A DNA stretch of 64,000 nt from Enterobacter bugandensis (lineage in GTDB: Bacteria; Pseudomonadota; Gammaproteobacteria; Enterobacterales; Enterobacteriaceae), in the NCBI RefSeq assembly GCF_900324475.1, contig NZ_LT992502.1, forward strand, positions 1,550,001 through 1,614,000, given 5' to 3'. Both the position numbers and the translations under genes were made by a program. Shown one piece after another: positions 9,734-22,817 of the stretch. The notes under the pieces are model-generated. The model made no database searches. It was given only the letters and a program-made list of their open reading frames with translations, and was not told where the DNA came from. Within the stretch, counting starts at the first letter, position 1; each line of letters opens with the position of its first letter.

Positions 9734-10218
9734 TGAATAAACAACGCGGCTTTACGTTGCTGGAAATTATTCTGGCGCTGGTGATATTTGCCAGCTGCGC
9801 CATGATGGTGGTGTCAACCATACCCTCACGCAGCGGTGCGGATATATTTGGCCAGCAATTAAAAGCCCTCGTTGATTATGGTTCAGACCGTGCGGTGATG
9901 GACGGAAATATCGTCGGGCTGGTCATCACGACGGATAATTATCAGCTGGTGACGCTCGAGGATAAAAACGGCGAACGTCACTGGGTGCCGTTATCCGCCG
10001 GGCGTATTACCACCAAAGGCGATTTCCCGGAAGAGATGCACGTTTCGCTCTCGCCCCAGCGCCTTGCCGCCACGGTAAGCGCCGATCCGCAGGTGCTCTT
10101 TTTACCGGACGGCGAAATCAGCCGCTTCACGCTGACGCTGCAAAGCTATGACAAACAGCACCATTTCCGCGTGGTGTCGCAAGGCGCTGCGCCTGTATCG
10201 GTAGAGAACGATGGCTAA
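9733..10218 (+). CDS. gspH: Minor pseudopilin GspH
   Basis: 161 residues. Prepilin leader MNKQRG/FTLLEI with Glu at +5 and a hydrophobic N-terminal helix, followed by a beta-rich GspH/FimT-type body. Minor pseudopilin thought to link the GspG shaft to the I-J-K tip. Its ATG overlaps the gspG stop by one base and its end overlaps gspI by 8 bases. Confidence 0.93.
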   Translation: MNKQRGFTLLEIILALVIFASCAMMVVSTIPSRSGADIFGQQLKALVDYGSDRAVMDGNIVGLVITTDNYQLVTLEDKNGERHWVPLSAGRITTKGDFPEEMHVSLSPQRLAATVSADPQVLFLPDGEISRFTLTLQSYDKQHHFRVVSQGAAPVSVENDG

Positions 10219-10588
10219 CGGCAAAAAGCAAAAGGGGATGACGCTGCTGGAGGTGATGGTCGCGCTGGTGATCTTCTCCACCGCCGCGCTGGCGCTGATG
10301 AACTCCGTCTCCCTGAACGTGCGTTTCACTCACGGCCTGGCCGACACGCTGCAGGCCAACTGGGTGGCGGAAAATCAGCTGGCGGAAGCGCAGCTCACGA
10401 AAACCGACTTCCCGGACGCCGAGGCGCAGGGGACGGAAATCATGGGCGGGCGCAGCTGGAACTGGCGCAAGCAGCGGGTGAAAACCGCCGACAACGGCTG
10501 GGCGAACGCCATTCGCGTCTACGCGGAAGGGGACGACAGCCAGCCGGTTATCGCTTTGCAGATCGTTCCGCCGGGAGAGAGCAAGTGA
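10211..10588 (+). CDS. gspI: Minor pseudopilin GspI
   Basis: 125 residues. Leader MANGKKQKG/MTLLEVM with Glu at +5; here +1 is Met rather than Phe, which prepilin peptidases accept. The hydrophobic helix and short globular part with WVAENQLAEAQL are typical of GspI, which nucleates the tip complex with GspJ and GspK. Overlaps gspH by 8 and gspJ by 4 bases. Confidence 0.93.
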   Translation: MANGKKQKGMTLLEVMVALVIFSTAALALMNSVSLNVRFTHGLADTLQANWVAENQLAEAQLTKTDFPDAEAQGTEIMGGRSWNWRKQRVKTADNGWANAIRVYAEGDDSQPVIALQIVPPGESK

Positions 10589-11226
10589 AAAAAACGCGAC
10601 GCCAGCGCGGGTTTACCCTGCTGGAGATCATGATTGCCCTGACGATATTTGCGGTGATCAGCACCCTGGCCTGGCAAATTCTGGACGGCGCAATGCGCAC
10701 CAGTTCGGCAACCGACGCCAGCGCCGCGAAGCTCAATCAGCTGCAGCGGGCCTGGAATCTGATGGAGCGCGATTTCTACCAGCTGCAGGCGCGCGCCCCG
10801 CGTAACGAGCCGGATCTGTTTCGTCAGGTGGATGATGCGCTTGAGCTGACCACGCTGAATGGCGTGAGCGGAACGATCCAGCTGGAGCGTGTGCGCTGGC
10901 GCCTGGAAGAGGGGCGTCTGTATCGCGACGTCTGGCCGGTGATTGATGGCCCGGTGGACGCGAAGCCCGATGAAGTGCCGATTGTCAGCGAGGTGAAATC
11001 CCTGCAGTGGCGTTTTTATCGTCAGGGCTGGCAGAAAAGCTGGAGCGACCCGGCGCATCTGCCGGACGGCGTGGAGCTGACGCTGACCATGGAAAACGGC
11101 GATACCTGGCGCTGGGTCTTTACGACCCCGGGCGATATGCCTGAAGCGGCGGCGCCAGCGCCCGCCGCTGCGCCAGAGACCGCGCCTGCGCCGGTGGCGG
11201 CACCGGCACCGGAAGCAAAATCATGA
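10585..11226 (+). CDS. gspJ: Minor pseudopilin GspJ
   Basis: 213 residues. Leader MKKTRRQRG/FTLLEIM with Glu at +5; the body contains LQRAWNLMERDFYQLQARAPRN and other GspJ-type segments. The last 25 or so residues are a low-complexity Ala/Pro tail, which looks like a flexible extension. Forms the pseudopilus tip with GspI and GspK. Four-base overlaps on both sides. Confidence 0.93.
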   Translation: MKKTRRQRGFTLLEIMIALTIFAVISTLAWQILDGAMRTSSATDASAAKLNQLQRAWNLMERDFYQLQARAPRNEPDLFRQVDDALELTTLNGVSGTIQLERVRWRLEEGRLYRDVWPVIDGPVDAKPDEVPIVSEVKSLQWRFYRQGWQKSWSDPAHLPDGVELTLTMENGDTWRWVFTTPGDMPEAAAPAPAAAPETAPAPVAAPAPEAKS

Positions 11227-12233
11227 GTGCATTACGTAAACAGAAAGGGGTAGCGCTGCTGGTGGTGCTGATCCTGCTGGTCATGATGTCGGCGCTGGCC
11301 GCCAAAATTAGCCAGCAGTTCTGTCGCAATCTGCAGAAAACCCATTATCAGGTCAGCCAGCAGCAGTTGCGCTGGGCGATGCAGGCGCAGGAGAAGGTGG
11401 TGAAGGACCGCCTGCAGACCGACGCCACCGGTGAAAACAAGGCTCTGAACCTTGACGGCGACTGGCACCAGCCGCTGGAGACGCGGGGCGAAGATTACAC
11501 GGTGGTCAGCCAGGTGGAAGACGCGCAGGACTGCTTTAACGTCAATAACCTGCTGGCCGCAGAGAAAATACCACAGGGGCAAAACGCGCCCGCCGTGCCG
11601 GAAAAACCGCGCAACGAGCAGATTGTTGAACAGATCCTGACGGAAAGCGGCATCAGCCACACTACGGCAGAAGAGGTGTATCAACAGCTGGTGGACTATC
11701 TCGATGGCGACGCGACGACGGCCAAAGACGGTGCAGAGAGCGATGCCTGGGCGGGCGTTGTGCCCGCCCGACAGCCCGCGAACCAGATGATGCGCACCAT
11801 TGCGGAGATCAAACAGCTGCCCGCGTTCCCGGTAGCGGCATATCCGAAGGTGAGCAAGCTGCTCTGCGCGCTGCCGGACTCTGCCAGCAAGGTGGATGTG
11901 AACACCCTGAAACCGGAACAGGCCGCCTTACTGGCCGCCCTGTTCCCCGGAAAATTAACGGAAGATGATGCCGTTCGCCTGATTGATTCGCGTCCAGAAA
12001 CCGGCTGGGAAAATATGGAAACCTTCAGCAAAGCGCTGGAGCAGACCTTCCCGCAGTTGAAAGACGATCTCCCGCAGGTGGCTGAGCTTCTCTCCATCAG
12101 CAGCCGGTATTTCCGCGTGAACTATACCGGCAATACCGATGAATTAACGCTTCGCGTGGTTAGCCAGCTTCAGGTCAATAACGAGGCCGGTGAGATCGTG
12201 ACGTGGCAACGTCGTTACCGAATGATTGAATAA
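11223..12233 (+). CDS. gspK: Minor pseudopilin GspK
   Basis: 336 residues, much larger than the other pseudopilins, as expected. Leader MSALRKQKG/VALLVVL lacks Glu at +5, the normal GspK exception that fits its place at the very tip. An alpha-helical domain with helix-hairpin-like segments follows (VDVNTLKPEQAALLAALFPGKL). Overlaps gspJ by 4 bases; 15 bases precede gspL. Confidence 0.94.
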   Translation: MSALRKQKGVALLVVLILLVMMSALAAKISQQFCRNLQKTHYQVSQQQLRWAMQAQEKVVKDRLQTDATGENKALNLDGDWHQPLETRGEDYTVVSQVEDAQDCFNVNNLLAAEKIPQGQNAPAVPEKPRNEQIVEQILTESGISHTTAEEVYQQLVDYLDGDATTAKDGAESDAWAGVVPARQPANQMMRTIAEIKQLPAFPVAAYPKVSKLLCALPDSASKVDVNTLKPEQAALLAALFPGKLTEDDAVRLIDSRPETGWENMETFSKALEQTFPQLKDDLPQVAELLSISSRYFRVNYTGNTDELTLRVVSQLQVNNEAGEIVTWQRRYRMIE

Positions 12234-12248
12234 GAAAAGTAGATCGCT

Positions 12249-13382
12249 ATGAAACAGGTACTTTTTGTTCGTCCCGATAACCGCGAGGGCGGGAAAATAA
12301 TGGGGTGTGTCTCCGGCAGCCAGCAGGTTGAGACGCTGGAGAGCCTGGACGCGCTGGCGGACCACCCACTGGCGGCCCGTGTTTGTCTGCTGCTGCCCGC
12401 CAGCAGCATGATCTTCCGCCATTTTACGCTGCCGAAGAAAGTCGCCTCTCAGGCGACGGCATTCTCCTGGATGGCGGAAGAGACGCTGATTGGCGAGGTG
12501 GATAATCTCCACTGGACGGTGCTGAACAAAAAAGGCGCTGAGGTTGATGCGGTTGCGATAGACGCCGATCTGCTGCGCGGGTGGTTAAGCCGCTGTCAGG
12601 AGGCGGGGTTAAAAGTGATCCAGGTGCTGCCGGATGCCTGGCTGCTGCCCGTGACGGCTGGCGGAAGTACTCTTGTCGCTCAGGACGACGGCTACTGGCT
12701 ACGTTTATCACCGCATGTTGCCAGCGAAATGGAAGCGAGCCTGCTGCCGCTTCTGATGCAGAAGGCCGGAGAGGGGGAGGTGTGCTGTTACGGCGAAGCG
12801 CCTGCTGGTGTGGACGTCGACATTGCCCAGCCCTGGCAGCATCCGTTGGTGCTGATCCAGCCGCAGTGGCAGGCCTGTCGCGTGAATCTGCTTCACGGTG
12901 AATTCAGCCTTAAGGCCGGTAACGGGCGTGTCGCGAAAAGCATGAAAGCCGCAGTGGCAATTGCGGGCCTGCTGTCCGTTGGCCTGCTGCTGGGGCCGCG
13001 CGTTGCGATGGCCTGGATGCTGGTGCAGCAGGAAAACCAGATACAGGAGGAGATCCTCCAGGTGTATAAGCACCATTTCCCCAGCATGCGTCACCAGACC
13101 AATATCAAATATCACTTTGGTCAGAACGTCAAAAAACAGAGTAAGGGGATCTTCCTTCAGCTGGACGAGCTGGCGGCCGCCCGGCAGTCAGTGCCTGCGA
13201 TGGAAATCGATCTGCTGGAATACGATGCTCAGCAAAACACGCTGACGCTGAGCGTTAGCGCGCAAAACCAGCCCGCGTTGCAGGCGTTTGTTAACCAGAC
13301 CCGTGAGAATTTCGATTTTACCTTACAGCCTGTTTCAACCACCAAACCCTATACCGCCATGATCGCAGGGAAACATAAATGA
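12249..13382 (+). CDS. gspL: Type II secretion protein GspL
   Basis: 377 residues. The cytoplasmic actin-like region (to about 228) contains ASSMIFRHFTLPKKVASQATAFSWMAEE. One membrane segment follows (about 230-256, AVAIAGLLSVGLLLGPRVAMAWMLV), then a periplasmic ferredoxin-like C-terminal domain. GspL recruits the GspE ATPase to the membrane and pairs with GspM. The Shine-Dalgarno is weak. Overlaps gspM by 4 bases. Confidence 0.92.
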   Translation: MKQVLFVRPDNREGGKIMGCVSGSQQVETLESLDALADHPLAARVCLLLPASSMIFRHFTLPKKVASQATAFSWMAEETLIGEVDNLHWTVLNKKGAEVDAVAIDADLLRGWLSRCQEAGLKVIQVLPDAWLLPVTAGGSTLVAQDDGYWLRLSPHVASEMEASLLPLLMQKAGEGEVCCYGEAPAGVDVDIAQPWQHPLVLIQPQWQACRVNLLHGEFSLKAGNGRVAKSMKAAVAIAGLLSVGLLLGPRVAMAWMLVQQENQIQEEILQVYKHHFPSMRHQTNIKYHFGQNVKKQSKGIFLQLDELAAARQSVPAMEIDLLEYDAQQNTLTLSVSAQNQPALQAFVNQTRENFDFTLQPVSTTKPYTAMIAGKHK

Positions 13383-13864
13383 AAGAGCGAATCGCGCAGC
13401 TGAAATCACGCTACCAGAACTACAGCGCCCGGGAGAAAGTTATTTTAAAACTCTGCATCGTTGCCCTGCTTGGGGCTGCAGTGTATTACGCAGGAGTCAT
13501 CCCTTTGGATAATATGATTCAAAATAGTAAATCGACGCTTAAAAGACAAAAAGAGACGCTTAACTGGATGCGCAATGAAATTGATAAAAATCATCTTCAG
13601 GTTCAGTTAGTCAAAACGGATAATCCTCGCACGGTGGTCGAGAAAAGCGCCAATGAAATTAACCTGTCGCTGACGGACGTGCGACAGGAGGGACAAACTT
13701 TATCGTTCGTGGTTAATCGGGTAAATGTTTATGAATTAAAAAACTGGCTGCGCGAAATTAATCAAACCTCCGGCGTCAGATTGCAAAAAATAAACCTTAC
13801 GCCGGTTGACCATCTCAGCGATGTAAAAGCGCAGGTGCAGCTCACCTGGGCAAAAAACGCATGA
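13379..13864 (+). CDS. gspM: Type II secretion protein GspM
   Basis: 161 residues: short cytoplasmic tail, one membrane segment (about 21-40, VILKLCIVALLGAAVYYAGV), coiled-coil-prone linker and periplasmic ferredoxin-like domain (LSFVVNRVNVYELKNWLREIN). Partner of GspL in the inner-membrane platform. AT content rises in this gene compared with its neighbours. gspO follows with a 4-base overlap; there is no gspN, as in the E. coli gsp operon. Confidence 0.92.
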   Translation: MKERIAQLKSRYQNYSAREKVILKLCIVALLGAAVYYAGVIPLDNMIQNSKSTLKRQKETLNWMRNEIDKNHLQVQLVKTDNPRTVVEKSANEINLSLTDVRQEGQTLSFVVNRVNVYELKNWLREINQTSGVRLQKINLTPVDHLSDVKAQVQLTWAKNA

Positions 13865-14658
13865 ATACCTTCTCGCTGATCAGGGAGGCCTGCCCGGTTA
13901 GTTTTCCGATAATGAGTGCGATCCTGGGCGGGATTATGGGCAGTTTTCTTGGCGTTGTTGCCGAGCGCCTGCCGGGGATCGTGATGGATGAAGAGGGAAG
14001 CGGCAATCTGCTCTTTCCTGCCTCGCACTGTCCGGTGTGCCAGCACACGCTTGCTGCATGGGAAAATATCCCCCTGGTCAGCTGGCTGTTATTACGGGGA
14101 CGCTGCCACCAGTGCGGCACGACCATCCCGCTGCGGTTATTTTTGATCGAACTTTTCTCGGCGCTGTTTTTTGGCGTTACGGCCTGGTGCATGCCGGACG
14201 TTCAGGGGTTGTTTTCGCTGTGGTTACTCGCGCTGTTTTTACTGCCACTGGCGATGATCGACTGGCAGTATCAGCTTCTCCCGGACTGCCTGACCCAGCC
14301 GCTGTTGTGGGCAGGTCTCTTACTCCATGCATTTGACCACAGATTGCCGTTGCAGGACGCGTTGTTCGGTGCGGTAGCAGGCTATCTGTCGCTCTGGCTG
14401 CTCTACTGGGCCTTTCGCCTGCTGACAGGGCGGGAAGGGCTGGGCTACGGCGATTTTAAGCTGCTGGCGGCCTTAGGCGCCTGGTGCGGCTGGCAGGCGC
14501 TGCCTTCAATTGAACTTGCCGCAGCGTTGAGCGGTATCGCGGGCTATTTCGCGTTAAATAATTTAAATAAAAATAACCTCACTATTTCTTTCGGACCCTA
14601 TCTGTCATTTGCTGGAATAGTCGTGTTTATTGGACAGCAGTTTGCTTTCATATTTTAA
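13861..14658 (+). CDS. gspO: Prepilin peptidase/N-methyltransferase GspO
   Basis: 265 residues. The N-terminal GSFLGVVAERLP box is followed by a zinc tetracysteine region (CPVC ... CHQC, from about residue 57) and several membrane helices. The two catalytic aspartates of the aspartic prepilin peptidase family are in place: D134 (MIDWQYQLLPD) and D198 (GYGDFK). It cleaves and methylates GspG-K at the inner membrane. Last gene of the operon; no clear terminator follows, so some read-through toward the chitinase gene is possible. Confidence 0.95.
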   Translation: MNTFSLIREACPVSFPIMSAILGGIMGSFLGVVAERLPGIVMDEEGSGNLLFPASHCPVCQHTLAAWENIPLVSWLLLRGRCHQCGTTIPLRLFLIELFSALFFGVTAWCMPDVQGLFSLWLLALFLLPLAMIDWQYQLLPDCLTQPLLWAGLLLHAFDHRLPLQDALFGAVAGYLSLWLLYWAFRLLTGREGLGYGDFKLLAALGAWCGWQALPSIELAAALSGIAGYFALNNLNKNNLTISFGPYLSFAGIVVFIGQQFAFIF

Positions 14659-17640
<2,982 letters not shown>

Positions 17641-17655
17641 TCTAGCCCAATAAAT

Positions 17656-17678
17656 GCTCCCCCCTTATTGGGGGGAGC
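17656..17678 (+). terminator. Hairpin after the GH18 chitinase
   Basis: GCTCCCCCC pairs perfectly with GGGGGGAGC around a TTATT loop, 15 bases after the stop codon. The downstream sequence is AT-rich without a clean U-run, so it may act as a terminator or as an mRNA-stabilising hairpin. Confidence 0.6.
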
Positions 17679-17742
17679 AATTCAAACTTCATTTTACAGG
17701 ATGTTGGCCAGGAGAAATAACCGAAAATGTCAGCAGGTAAAA

Positions 17743-18183
17743 ATGAAAAAGTTCATCTTGTTATTATTGATAATAAGCCACGGCGCACTGGCAAACTGTT
17801 GGAATAACGCCGCGCACTATTATCATGTCGATCCTTATTTGCTGTACGCCATCGCTAACGTTGAATCGGGGATGAACCCGTATGCGGTAGGGCAAAATCA
17901 TGATGGCACACGCGATGTCGGATTAATGCAAATAAACAGCTCACACTTTACGGAGCTTGAGAGAAAAGGCATTGATGAGTATCGGTTGATGGCCGAACCC
18001 TGTACCTCAATTATGGTGGGAGCGTCGATTCTCTCAAACATGATTAAGGTCTACGGTTATAACTGGGAAGCAGTAGGGGCTTATAACGCCGGATTAAAAA
18101 GAGAGAACTATCCGCAGCGTATGATGTATGCCCACAAAGTCTGGAAAAAATATCAAGAGTTGAAATTAGCAGCGCGTTATTAA
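17743..18183 (+). CDS. Small periplasmic lytic transglycosylase (IpgF/VirB1-like)
   Basis: 146 residues from ATG 17743 (AGGT just upstream); the frame is open further upstream but without a better start. Signal peptide MKKFILLLLIISHGALA, then an SLT-fold goose-lysozyme domain with the catalytic Glu in AIANVESGMNP, the GLMQINSSHF motif and AYNAGL. Enzymes of this kind make local gaps in murein for large envelope machines, often secretion systems or pili. Between two chitinases and downstream of gspA-O it probably helps pass the secretin through the murein, or acts with the chitinases; the choice is inference. Base composition is lower in GC than its neighbours. Confidence 0.85.
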   Translation: MKKFILLLLIISHGALANCWNNAAHYYHVDPYLLYAIANVESGMNPYAVGQNHDGTRDVGLMQINSSHFTELERKGIDEYRLMAEPCTSIMVGASILSNMIKVYGYNWEAVGAYNAGLKRENYPQRMMYAHKVWKKYQELKLAARY

Positions 18184-18316
18184 CGTTTTTTATTTTTGAA
18201 GAATTCCTTTTGGTGTTCTTCGAAAAGTGAAAACAGCTGTCTGTGGTTTATTTATTAATGGATTAATACATAAACCGGGATTCTTTTTTTAATCTTACTG
18301 AAACAGGAATATTGAA

Positions 18317-20200
18317 ATGAACAAAAGGACGTTACTGAGTGTACTTGTTGCTGGTGCTTGCGTTGCACCTTTTATGGCGCAGGCTGCCTCTTTGCAGGCG
18401 ACCACCGGCGAGCCGTACACCATGAAAGCCAGCGATCTGGCGAAGAAAGAGCAGGAGCTCACTAACTTCCCGCTGATGACCTCCGTTAAAGAGACGATTC
18501 AGACTCTTGATAACGCGCAGGTCGAAATGATTGAGCCAGGCCGTGCGGCGAACCCGGACAACGTTAAGCGCGTGGAAGGGATCGTGAAGGCCAGCGACTG
18601 GGATTATCTCTTCCCGCTGCGCGCTCAGGCCTACACCTACAGCAACTTCCTGAAAGCCGTAGGTAAATTCCCGGCGCTGTGTAAGACCTATAACGACGGT
18701 CGCGACAGCGATGCGATCTGCCGCAAAGAGCTGGCCACCATGTTTGCCCACTTTGCCCAGGAAACCGGCGGCCACGAAAGCTGGCGTCCGGAAGCCGAGT
18801 GGCGTCAGGCGCTGGTCCACGTGCGTGAAATGGGCTGGAGCGAAGGGCAGAAGGGCGGCTATAACGGCGAATGTGACCCGAAAGTATGGCAGGGCCAGAC
18901 CTGGCCGTGCGGTAAGGATAAAGACGGCGACTTCCTGAGCTACTTCGGTCGCGGCGCGAAGCAACTGTCCTACAACTACAACTACGGTCCGTTCTCCGAA
19001 GCAATGTACGGCGACGTGCGTACCCTGCTGGATAAACCTGAGCTGGTGGCGGATACCTGGCTGAACCTGGCGAGCGCGATCTTCTTCTTCGCCTACCCGC
19101 AGCCGCCAAAACCAAGCATGCTGCAGGTTATCGACGGCACGTGGCAGCCGAACGATCATGATAAAGCCAACGGTCTGGTCCCTGGCTTCGGTGTGACCAC
19201 CCAGATCATCAACGGCGGCGTAGAGTGCGGCGGCCCGACTGAAATTGCTCAGTCTCAGAACCGTATCAAGTACTACAAAGAGTTCGCGAACTACCTGAAA
19301 GTGCCTGTTCCGGCCAATGAAGTGCTGGGCTGCGCCAACATGAAGCAGTTCGACGAATACGGTGCCGGCGCCCTGAAGATCTACTGGGAGCAGGACTGGG
19401 GATGGAGCGCGGATACGCCAGACGGTAAGACCTACTCGTGCCAGCTGGTGGGCTACCAGACGCCGTTCAGCGCGTTCAAAGACGGCGACTATACCAAGTG
19501 CGTGCAGAAGTTCTATAACGTCAATATCGTGAACGATGACGGCTCTGCCGTAACGCCGGACGAAACCCCGGTAACGCCAGCGCCAACGCCTTCAGAAGAT
19601 GAAACGCCGGCACCAGCTCCAGCGCCAACGCCGGATGAAACCCCGGCTGAACCTGTTGCGGTGAACCACGCGCCGGTTGCGCAGATTGCGGGTCCAATCG
19701 GTGCCGTTGAAGCGGGCGCACAGGTTTCTCTGAGCGCGGAAGGCTCTACCGACGCGGACGGCAACAAGCTGACCTACACCTGGCATTCTCAGGATGGCCA
19801 GACTGTGACCGGCGAAGATAAAGCGGTGGTGACCTTCAAGGCGCCTGAGTCCGCAACGGCGCAGCAGATTGAAATCAGCCTGACCGTCAGCGATGGCGAG
19901 CTGAGCAATACCACCACTTACCTGCTGAACGTGAAAGCGAAAGCGGCAACGCCATCAGGTGACGAAGGTGCTTACCAGGCGTGGAGCGCGAACAGCAAGT
20001 ACAACGCAGGTGATATCGTGAACAACCACGGTAAACTGTTCCAGTGCAAACCGTTCCCGTACAGCGGCTGGTGTAACAACTCCCCGGCATACTATGAACC
20101 AGGCGCAGGTCTGGCTGGGCTGATGCCTGGACGGCTCTGTAAAAGCAAACGGCAACCGAAAGGTTGCCGTTTTAGTATCTGCACTTTCCCCTCACCCTAA
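18317..20200 (+). CDS. Secreted GH19 chitinase with PKD and chitin-binding module, C-terminal frameshift
   Basis: 627 residues as read. Signal peptide ends near residue 23 (APFMAQA/A). The GH19 domain carries the [10 protein letters not shown] motif (E149 the likely catalytic acid) and [16 protein letters not shown] Pro/Thr/Glu-rich linker, a PKD domain (about 455-545) and a CBM5/12 module ([17 protein letters not shown]) follow. After GAGLA the frame runs into unrelated residues and through the terminator at 20147. Restoring one base near 20113-20117 gives WADAWTAL and a stop at 20140-20142, the usual end of this module, so a one-base deletion or sequencing error is likely. Only the last eight residues are affected. 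Probable Gsp cargo. Confidence 0.88.
   Translation: MNKRTLLSVLVAGACVAPFMAQAASLQATTGEPYTMKASDLAKKEQELTNFPLMTSVKETIQTLDNAQVEMIEPGRAANPDNVKRVEGIVKASDWDYLFPLRAQAYTYSNFLKAVGKFPALCKTYNDGRDSDAICRKELATMFAHFAQETGGHESWRPEAEWRQALVHVREMGWSEGQKGGYNGECDPKVWQGQTWPCGKDKDGDFLSYFGRGAKQLSYNYNYGPFSEAMYGDVRTLLDKPELVADTWLNLASAIFFFAYPQPPKPSMLQVIDGTWQPNDHDKANGLVPGFGVTTQIINGGVECGGPTEIAQSQNRIKYYKEFANYLKVPVPANEVLGCANMKQFDEYGAGALKIYWEQDWGWSADTPDGKTYSCQLVGYQTPFSAFKDGDYTKCVQKFYNVNIVNDDGSAVTPDETPVTPAPTPSEDETPAPAPAPTPDETPAEPVAVNHAPVAQIAGPIGAVEAGAQVSLSAEGSTDADGNKLTYTWHSQDGQTVTGEDKAVVTFKAPESATAQQIEISLTVSDGELSNTTTYLLNVKAKAATPSGDEGAYQAWSANSKYNAGDIVNNHGKLFQCKPFPYSGWCNNSPAYYEPGAGLAGLMPGRLCKSKRQPKGCRFSICTFPSP
20147..20173 (+). terminator. 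Rho-independent terminator of the GH19 chitinase gene
   Basis: AAACGGCAACC (20147-20157), GAAA loop, GGTTGCCGTTT (20162-20172), then T and TA. It starts 5 bases after the presumed original stop codon at 20140-20142 but lies inside the frameshifted reading frame. Confidence 0.85.
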
Positions 20201-20258
20201 CCCTCTCCCCGGAGGGGCGAGGGGATGTAGGCCCGGTAAGGCGAAGCCGCCACCGGGC
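20188..20258. repeat. REP-type extragenic repeats
   Basis: Two imperfect palindromes lie between the convergent GH19 gene and ybjS: CCCCTC...GAGGGG (20188-20224) and a classic REP hairpin GCCCGGTAAGGCGAAGCC...CACCGGGC (about 20227-20258). Related copies occur at 26596-26662 and 30437-30527. Confidence 0.75.
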
Positions 20259-20265
20259 AAAAAGG

Positions 20266-21279
20266 CTAGCGGTGCAACTTCCCGTGATCCCGTAACCACG
20301 CCGCCGTGAGCACAATGCCTTCATCCAGCGTCACAATCGGCTTATACCCCAGCTCAGTCTCCGCGCGCGTGATATCCAGCGTAAAATCAAAGTTAAGCTT
20401 CGATACGCCGTAGTGCGTCAGCGCGGGCTCTTTGGCGGATTTACTGCCAAAACGCTCCATGCTGCGGGCGATCATGTCCAGCATCGGGTAGGGCACGGAA
20501 CGGATACGGCAGTCGATCTGCAGTTCATCAATCAGCCGCTGCACAATGCTGCGCAACGTGCACGGTTCACCGTTGGTGATGTTATAGGCGCGACCGGAGA
20601 TAAGCTTATCGCAGTCCGGCTGGCTTGCCAGCCACATGGCGTGGACGGCATTTTCGTAATAGGTCATGTCCACCAGCGCATCGCCGCCGCGCGGCAGCAG
20701 CACGCTGCCGTAGTGGTGCATCATCTGCGCCAGACGCGGAATAAACACTTTGTCGTGCGGTCCGAAGAGGCTTTGCGGGCGCAGGACGGTAAAACGGGTA
20801 TGCGGGTTTGACTGCGCCAGCAGGTCGATCACCTCTTCGCTGGCCGCCTTGCTGCGGGCAAACTCGCAGGCAAAGCGAGTAGGGCGGAAATCTTCCTGCA
20901 CGTCGCGATGGTGGTGATAATCAAAATAGAGCGACGGGGAGGAGATATGGATAAAGTTACGCACGCCCCAGGCGACGGCCCATTCGCCCAGACGACGCGT
21001 GGCGCGCACGTTGGCGAGATCGAAGGCTTCCTGGGTTCCCCACGGGGAGGTAAAACTGGAGCAGTGCCACAGCGTGTCGATACCGGCGAGCATCACCTTC
21101 GCCTGCGAGGAGACCAGCTCCGTCAGGTCGGCATGGACGAACTCCGCGCCCATTTTTTGCAGCAGTTTCCCCATCGCTTCGTTGCGACCGGTGGCCCTGA
21201 CGCTGATGCCCTTGTTGCGCAGAAATTCGACCGCATTTCGGCCTAAGCCGCTGGTCGCCCCGGTAACCAGTACCTTCAT
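20266..21279 (-). CDS. ybjS: NAD(P)-dependent epimerase/dehydratase family protein YbjS
   Basis: 337 residues from ATG 21279, chosen because [13 protein letters not shown] is the normal Rossmann start; the frame is open 63 bases further upstream but without family homology. An extended short-chain dehydrogenase fold with the nucleotide-binding GATSGLG and an active-site Tyr region ([11 protein letters not shown]). Similar to 3-beta-hydroxysteroid dehydrogenase/isomerase-like proteins; the substrate is unknown. Last gene of a poxB-ltaE-ybjT-ybjS run on the minus strand. Confidence 0.88.
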   Translation of the reverse strand: MKVLVTGATSGLGRNAVEFLRNKGISVRATGRNEAMGKLLQKMGAEFVHADLTELVSSQAKVMLAGIDTLWHCSSFTSPWGTQEAFDLANVRATRRLGEWAVAWGVRNFIHISSPSLYFDYHHHRDVQEDFRPTRFACEFARSKAASEEVIDLLAQSNPHTRFTVLRPQSLFGPHDKVFIPRLAQMMHHYGSVLLPRGGDALVDMTYYENAVHAMWLASQPDCDKLISGRAYNITNGEPCTLRSIVQRLIDELQIDCRIRSVPYPMLDMIARSMERFGSKSAKEPALTHYGVSKLNFDFTLDITRAETELGYKPIVTLDEGIVLTAAWLRDHGKLHR

Positions 21280-21370
21280 ATCAATCCACTGTGTTGAAAA
21301 GAATTTCGTGCGCATTCTTTCGTGAATTACGATGTGTTGCAATGGGAAAGGTGAAAGAAAGAGGGTTTTA

Positions 21371-22807
21371 TTAACTTATTTTCGTCTTTTGTTCTGCCAG
21401 TTGCGCAATGCGTTTTGCCATTCCCCGAAAGATAAACAGATGGGCGGGGATCATAAACAGCCAGTAGAACAGACCCGGCATCCCGTGTGGGTGCCACCAG
21501 GCGCGAACGTCCAGTTCCCGATGGTCGCCTTTGTCCTTGAGCGTAAAGCAGAGCCGCCCCAGCCCCGGCGCCTTCATGCCGAACAGTAGCGCCAGCTGTT
21601 TTTCCGGCTCGACGACGATCACCTTCCAGCTGTCGACCGCATCGCCTGGCTTAAGATACGGATGCGCCGGGCGGCCTTTCGCCAGCCGGTGACCGACCAG
21701 CAGATCCATCGCACCGCGCGTCTGCCAGAGGATATTACCGAAGAAATAGCGCTCTTTGCCGCCGATCTGGTTCACCACCTCCCACAGCGCGTGAAGGCTG
21801 GCAGAGGTTTTTACCGTGCAGCCCGCCTGTTTCGGGTAATAGCCGTACTCGGGGCGCCAGCGGGCAAAGGCCTGCGCGTCGTAGCCCCAGTCGCTGGAGT
21901 TCACCAGCTTCTCTTCTTCTTTCAGCGTATGGCGCACCGCGTCGTCAAAGCGGATCAACGCCTGGGGGATCAAGGCGCGCAGCGCGCGATCGTCCGCCAG
22001 CAGATCGTGCTTTAGCCCCTGGATCAGCGCTTTGGCAGTCGTTGGGGGAACCGAGGTGATGACATTCAAAAACCACACCGATATCCAGCGGGTCGGGAAG
22101 GGAATGGGGATCAGCCAGCGGCGGCGTCCGCTGACGCGCATGAAATGTTCGAACTGCTCCTGATAGCTCAGCACTTCCGGGCCTGCCGCCTCCAGCACGC
22201 GGTGTTGCTCTGCCGGGTGATCCAGCAGGGCCACCAGATAGTGGAGCAAATTCTCCAGCGCAATCGGCGTGGTGCGCGAGCGCACCCAGCGCGGCGGGGT
22301 CAGCACCGGCAGGTTGTAGACCATATCGCGCATTACTTCGAAGGCGGCGGAACCCGCGCCGACGATGATCCCGGCGCGCAGTTCGGTGACGGGAATATTC
22401 GCCCCGCGCAGCGTGTCTGCCGTCAGCTGGCGGGCGCGCAGATGGTCGGACTGCTCGTGTTCGGGTGCCTGGAGCGAGCTTAAAAAAATCACCTGCTTCA
22501 CCGGCGTTTGCAGCAGGGCATCGCGGACGTTCATCGCCACCTGCCGCTCGTGGGCAATGAAATCCCCGCCTTCGCCCATGCTGTGGACCAGGTAGTAAAG
22601 CGTGTCGACCCCTTCCAGCAGCGCGGAAAGTTCCTTCGGCCAGTTGAGATCGACGTTGTGACAGGTCACGCCAGGCAAACCAAGCTTTTGCAGGCGCTCG
22701 GTATTGCGTGCCGCTGCCCGCACCTGATGCCCCTGCTGGCTTAATGCAGTAGTGAGGTGCTGACCGATATATCCGCTGGCACCGAGCACCAGAATACGTT
22801 GCGGCAC
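21371..22807 (-). CDS. ybjT: NAD(P)-binding protein with DUF2867 domain, YbjT
   Basis: 478 residues. The Rossmann start [22 protein letters not shown] is followed by an atypical short-chain dehydrogenase/NmrA-like domain (to about 300) and a C-terminal DUF2867 region. The last 25-30 residues are hydrophobic ([22 protein letters not shown]), suggesting membrane association. Function is not established. It starts 10 bases after ltaE and is probably cotranscribed. Confidence 0.9.
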   Translation of the reverse strand: MPQRILVLGASGYIGQHLTTALSQQGHQVRAAARNTERLQKLGLPGVTCHNVDLNWPKELSALLEGVDTLYYLVHSMGEGGDFIAHERQVAMNVRDALLQTPVKQVIFLSSLQAPEHEQSDHLRARQLTADTLRGANIPVTELRAGIIVGAGSAAFEVMRDMVYNLPVLTPPRWVRSRTTPIALENLLHYLVALLDHPAEQHRVLEAAGPEVLSYQEQFEHFMRVSGRRRWLIPIPFPTRWISVWFLNVITSVPPTTAKALIQGLKHDLLADDRALRALIPQALIRFDDAVRHTLKEEEKLVNSSDWGYDAQAFARWRPEYGYYPKQAGCTVKTSASLHALWEVVNQIGGKERYFFGNILWQTRGAMDLLVGHRLAKGRPAHPYLKPGDAVDSWKVIVVEPEKQLALLFGMKAPGLGRLCFTLKDKGDHRELDVRAWWHPHGMPGLFYWLFMIPAHLFIFRGMAKRIAQLAEQKTKIS

Positions 22808-22817
22808 GTGATGCTCC

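Noticed and set aside
20188..20258. Palindromes after the GH19 gene considered as an insertion-sequence end
   Set aside because: They match REP/BIME structure repeated at two other places in the window; no transposase or target duplication.
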